Origin: Rhizophagus sp. LPA8_4_AMF
Taxonomy: Eukaryota > Glomeromycota > Glomeromycetes > Glomerales > Glomeraceae
Assembly (NCBI GenBank): GCA_021464525.1
Contig: JADRCO010000553.1
Span: 1-31,066, forward strand
DNA length: 31,066 nt
Direction: 5' to 3'
Under the pieces are notes generated by a model. It worked only from the letters and a program-made list of their open reading frames with translations. It did not search any database and was not told where the DNA came from. How positions within the stretch are numbered: position 1 is the first letter of the stretch; each line of letters starts with the position of its first letter. Both the position numbers and the translations under genes were made by a program. Shown here in pieces: positions 28,440 through 31,066 of this stretch.

Positions 28440-31001
28440 ACAATACAGTCATTTAGAGATCCAATATGATAGATTATTTGATGAATGTCTGGTCTATTAT
28501 CTGGTTCATGTTGCCAACATTCTATTAAAATAAACTTTTTAAAAGAATACTCTTTTTTTATTGTGAGGAATTATCATGTAGTATTGCATAGTGTAATACT
28601 TACTTTGATAAAGTTCAACGAATATAGCATTTGTATTTGCGATAGGGAGTTCTCTTTCACCGTTAAGGATATAAGACTTAATTGAATAATCCTTAAATTT
28701 ATTTTCAAAATCGAAGGGTGATTTACGACTTGTTAATTCCCAAAACAATACTCCCAAACTATATATATCTGATTTTTCGGAGACATGAAATGAATAATTT
28801 TCAAAAAATTTAGGATCCATATAAGGTATTACACCTTGTACTTTAGTATTACTATCTGATCCTTTTAGACAAGAATGTTCAAAATTTGCTAATTTTATTG
28901 TATCTTTGTGCATTAAGATACTATCGGGATGCTAATAAAAAAAAGAATAATATGTAATTCGTATTAAATATAAAAATATTATGAGATACCTGATAATATA
29001 AACGTAGTATACTTACAAGGTCGCCGTGTATAATTTCCTTATCAACATGTAACCAAAAAATCGCACTTGAAATTTCTTTAGCAAATTTTAATTGACTCTC
29101 CCAATCAAAAGCTATAGTATCATTTTTTAAATAATTTCTTAATGTTCCACCTTCCGCATATTCAAGTACGAGCGAATAATTTTTTTCATCTAAATTATAA
29201 AAAAAAACACGTAAACAAATACAAGAAATCGTAGTATAATTAGTTATATAAAAAATTTCACCTTCTAATTTCGTAACTCCATAAAATCGAATTATACTTG
29301 GATGAGAACTAAGTCTCATTATACGAATCTAGAGATAATTTAAAAATTTAACAGATTTAAAATTTATTTAAATAACAATATCAAATTGTATTAGTAATAT
29401 ACCTCATTAATAATAGCTTTTTCCCTATAAGAATGTTCATTAAATTTTTTAATTGCAAACTTTGTACTTGTACTTTTCCAATATGCACCATAAACAAGGG
29501 TGGACGATCCAAAATCAATTTTACCAAAAAGCTTAAAGTCTTGAGGATTATAATCAACTAAAAGAAATGACAGATTAAATTAAATATAAAATTGGTTATT
29601 TAAATTACATGAATATTATATAATATGTAATAATAGAACTAAATGAATAACTTATTACTTACGATCTAAAAGAAATTACAAAATAATATTTAAACCAAAT
29701 TCTAAATTATTAAATTATTAAATGTAAATATTATTCGAATAAGTAATGTATGAAGATGTAATAAATATCTTACTTCCTACTTATATTGTTAAATTTTTTA
29801 TAGATAATGAATTTAGTTAACTTATTTAAATTACAGACATTAAATATATTACTTACAGTATAGTGAATATATATAATGGAAAATATAACTTACCAACTAG
29901 AATATTAATAATTAATTATTTACAAAATCAATAATGAAAAATATTAACAGATAACTTACTAATTATATTATCATTATTCCTTAAATTATCATATATTGCA
30001 TTTTCAACACAATCTTCTGAGATTAATTTTTTATTTTTATTAATAGCTTTTGAAGTCACTATGTCTACATCAACATTTTTTAAGGCTTCTTCATTAGGTT
30101 TATGTATCGGTAAAGACTCTTCTACAAATGGTGAAGATGGCGATATAAATGAATAGATAAATAAGTATAAAAGTTACTAACCGTAGGAGTTATTGAATAA
30201 GTAGTTGGTATAGTAGTAGTGAGAATTCTTGTTAATAAATCAAACTTACTTCCTGAATTTAGACAATCTGAAATGATTAAGTCATCGTTGTGATCAATAT
30301 TTGAATTTTTTATTTCATTATTAGGTTGTGAAGATTGTAGACGAGAAGAATCCTCAGATTTTAATTGACTTAAAATTTCATATGCTTCTTCGATATCAGG
30401 TCTTAAATTCGGATCATAATTCCAACATTTTTCGTAAAGTTCTTGATACTTAAAAGGTGTACCTTCAACTGCTTTTTCCCTAAGATTATTATAACTAATG
30501 TGAGTACCTAATGCAACTCGTGGATAGCCAAGAAAAGGAGGACGTCCACTTGAAATTTCCCATAATAAAACACCTAAACTATATATATCGGACATTTTAG
30601 TTTTTTTGTACTCGAGATCCTTAAAACGTTGTGGTTCCATATATTCAATCATTCCTATCCCATCAGCTGTTGAATTTGTTGAAATAGATATAGCTTCTGA
30701 TAATTGTTTAGATGTTCCAAAGTCTGCGATTATTAGTTTATTATTATTAACTAATATATTTTTTGCATGCTATAAAATAAAGTGAAATAAATTTAAATCA
30801 ATAGAATTAAAAGAAAAGATAGGATAAATAAATTAAATCATTATCTACCAAATCTCTATGAATTATGTTTTTAAAATGCAAACATTTCAATCCACATGCA
30901 ATATCCAAGGCCATCTGAATTTTATCGCTCCATTGAAGATTATTAAAATGATTTTCTAAATATTCTCTTAAATTTCCTTGATTGACGTATTCTAATACCA
31001 T
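28436..31001 (-). CDS. Kinase C-lobe joined to a pseudokinase domain (5' incomplete)
   Basis: Exons in phase: 31001-30849, 30769-30250, 30121-29960, three optional 3-nt exons, 29557-29403, 29328-29262, 29189-29017, 28931-28604, 28521-28436; about 547-550 residues. The first part is a TKL kinase C-lobe: hinge MVLEYVNQGNL, HRDLHAKNIL, DFG, EYMEPQ, CWNYDPNLRPD. Its glycine loop and ATP-binding Lys are missing because similarity to the paralogous kinase stops at about 31008 and an in-frame stop lies just upstream. A linker (ESLPIHKPNEEALKN...) leads to a second domain with FGKIDFGSSTLVYGAYW, FAIKKF, VLEYAEGGTL, HGDLHPDSIL, NFE for DFG, YMDPKFF, SDIYSLGVLFWEL and KCWQHEPDNRPD. Loss of the metal-binding Asn and Asp makes this second domain a probable pseudokinase. 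It has no ATG of its own, which supports one joined gene. Confidence 0.65.
29663..29896 (-). other. Three candidate 3-nt micro-exons in the linker
   Basis: In the 402-base gap between exons 30121-29960 and 29557-29403 there are three triplets, each flanked by an acceptor AG and a donor GTAAG: TTG at 29896-29894 (CTAG|TTG|GTAAGT), GAA at 29776-29774 (GTAG|GAA|GTAAGA) and ATC at 29665-29663 (TTAG|ATC|GTAAGT). Another strong donor GTAAGT lies at 29856-29851. Intermediate introns would be 63, 117, 108 and 105 bases, normal for this genome. Each triplet can be included or skipped without changing frame. They could instead be recursive splice sites or remnants of a duplicated intron. Confidence 0.4.
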
Positions 31002-31007
31002 TATTTA

Positions 31008-31066
31008 TCCGGTATCACGTGATTTTTTATAATTAAAAATGGTTATAATAAATCGTGTATCAGGCA
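31008..31066. other. Breakpoint at window edge, possible element end
   Basis: Similarity between the two kinase genes ends at about 31008. Beyond it lies GGTATCACGTGATTTTTTAT with the perfect palindrome ATCACGTGAT (31014-31023), unlike the paralog, which has an intron acceptor and further kinase codons here. An inserted element or a rearrangement border is likely, but the window ends too soon to tell. Confidence 0.4.

Noticed and set aside
28485-28685. 66-codon plus-strand frame
   Set aside because: Antisense to pseudokinase exons and an intron.
29190-29261. Intron of 72 bases that is open in frame
   Set aside because: Reading through is possible, but splicing restores the kinase hinge spacing and both splice sites are good, so it is treated as an intron; retention could still occur.
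1-31066. tRNA, rRNA and CRISPR arrays
   Set aside because: No tRNA-like B-box context, rRNA core sequence or regularly spaced short repeats were seen on either strand by eye.

Overview
The window reads as nuclear DNA of an arbuscular mycorrhizal fungus (Glomeromycotina, Rhizophagus-like). The signs are very AT-rich sequence, short GT-AG introns, long gene-poor stretches full of small inverted-repeat elements, and the gene mix: F-box/leucine-rich proteins, tyrosine-kinase-like (TKL) kinases and a Uma2-type nuclease-fold protein. These families are known to be expanded in that lineage. The species call is inference; no ribosomal or barcode sequence is present.

Layout. 1-3287: AT-rich DNA with an inverted-repeat-flanked block (about 1204-2376) around a long pyrimidine tract. 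3288-10950: three tandem, same-strand, intronless F-box paralogs (starts 4868, 7685, 10788) that share a conserved 5' flank; a fourth decayed fragment lies at about 11275-11390. 11926-12959: a Uma2-like gene followed in frame by its expected C-terminal end, then an intron and a C2H2 zinc finger. 13160-14970: two blocks of broken minus-strand coding sequence. 14968-15370: a near-perfect 203-bp tandem duplication. 16073-18101: a five-exon UDP-glycosyltransferase gene that I could splice completely. 19930-20140: a possible tiny secreted peptide gene. 22221-23596: a complete four-exon TKL-type kinase whose stop codon lies in the end of a small transposon. 24204-27597: a nest of non-autonomous DNA elements. 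28323-31008: a gene encoding a kinase C-lobe followed, through a linker, by a complete kinase-fold domain that has lost its metal-binding residues.

The most unusual object is the last gene. Its exons join in frame from a HRD/DFG kinase C-lobe into a pseudokinase (HGD, NFE), giving a kinase-pseudokinase arrangement. The linker intron region holds three candidate 3-nt exons, each bounded by AG and GTAAG. Its 5' end is cut off at 31008, where similarity to the paralogous kinase stops.

Functionally, the F-box proteins (substrate choice for ubiquitin ligases) and the kinases (signalling) belong to fast-changing multigene families. The glycosyltransferase is probably a membrane-anchored ER/Golgi enzyme. 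Nothing indicates that these genes act in one pathway. All splice models were made by eye from splice sites, reading phase and similarity between paralogs inside the window.
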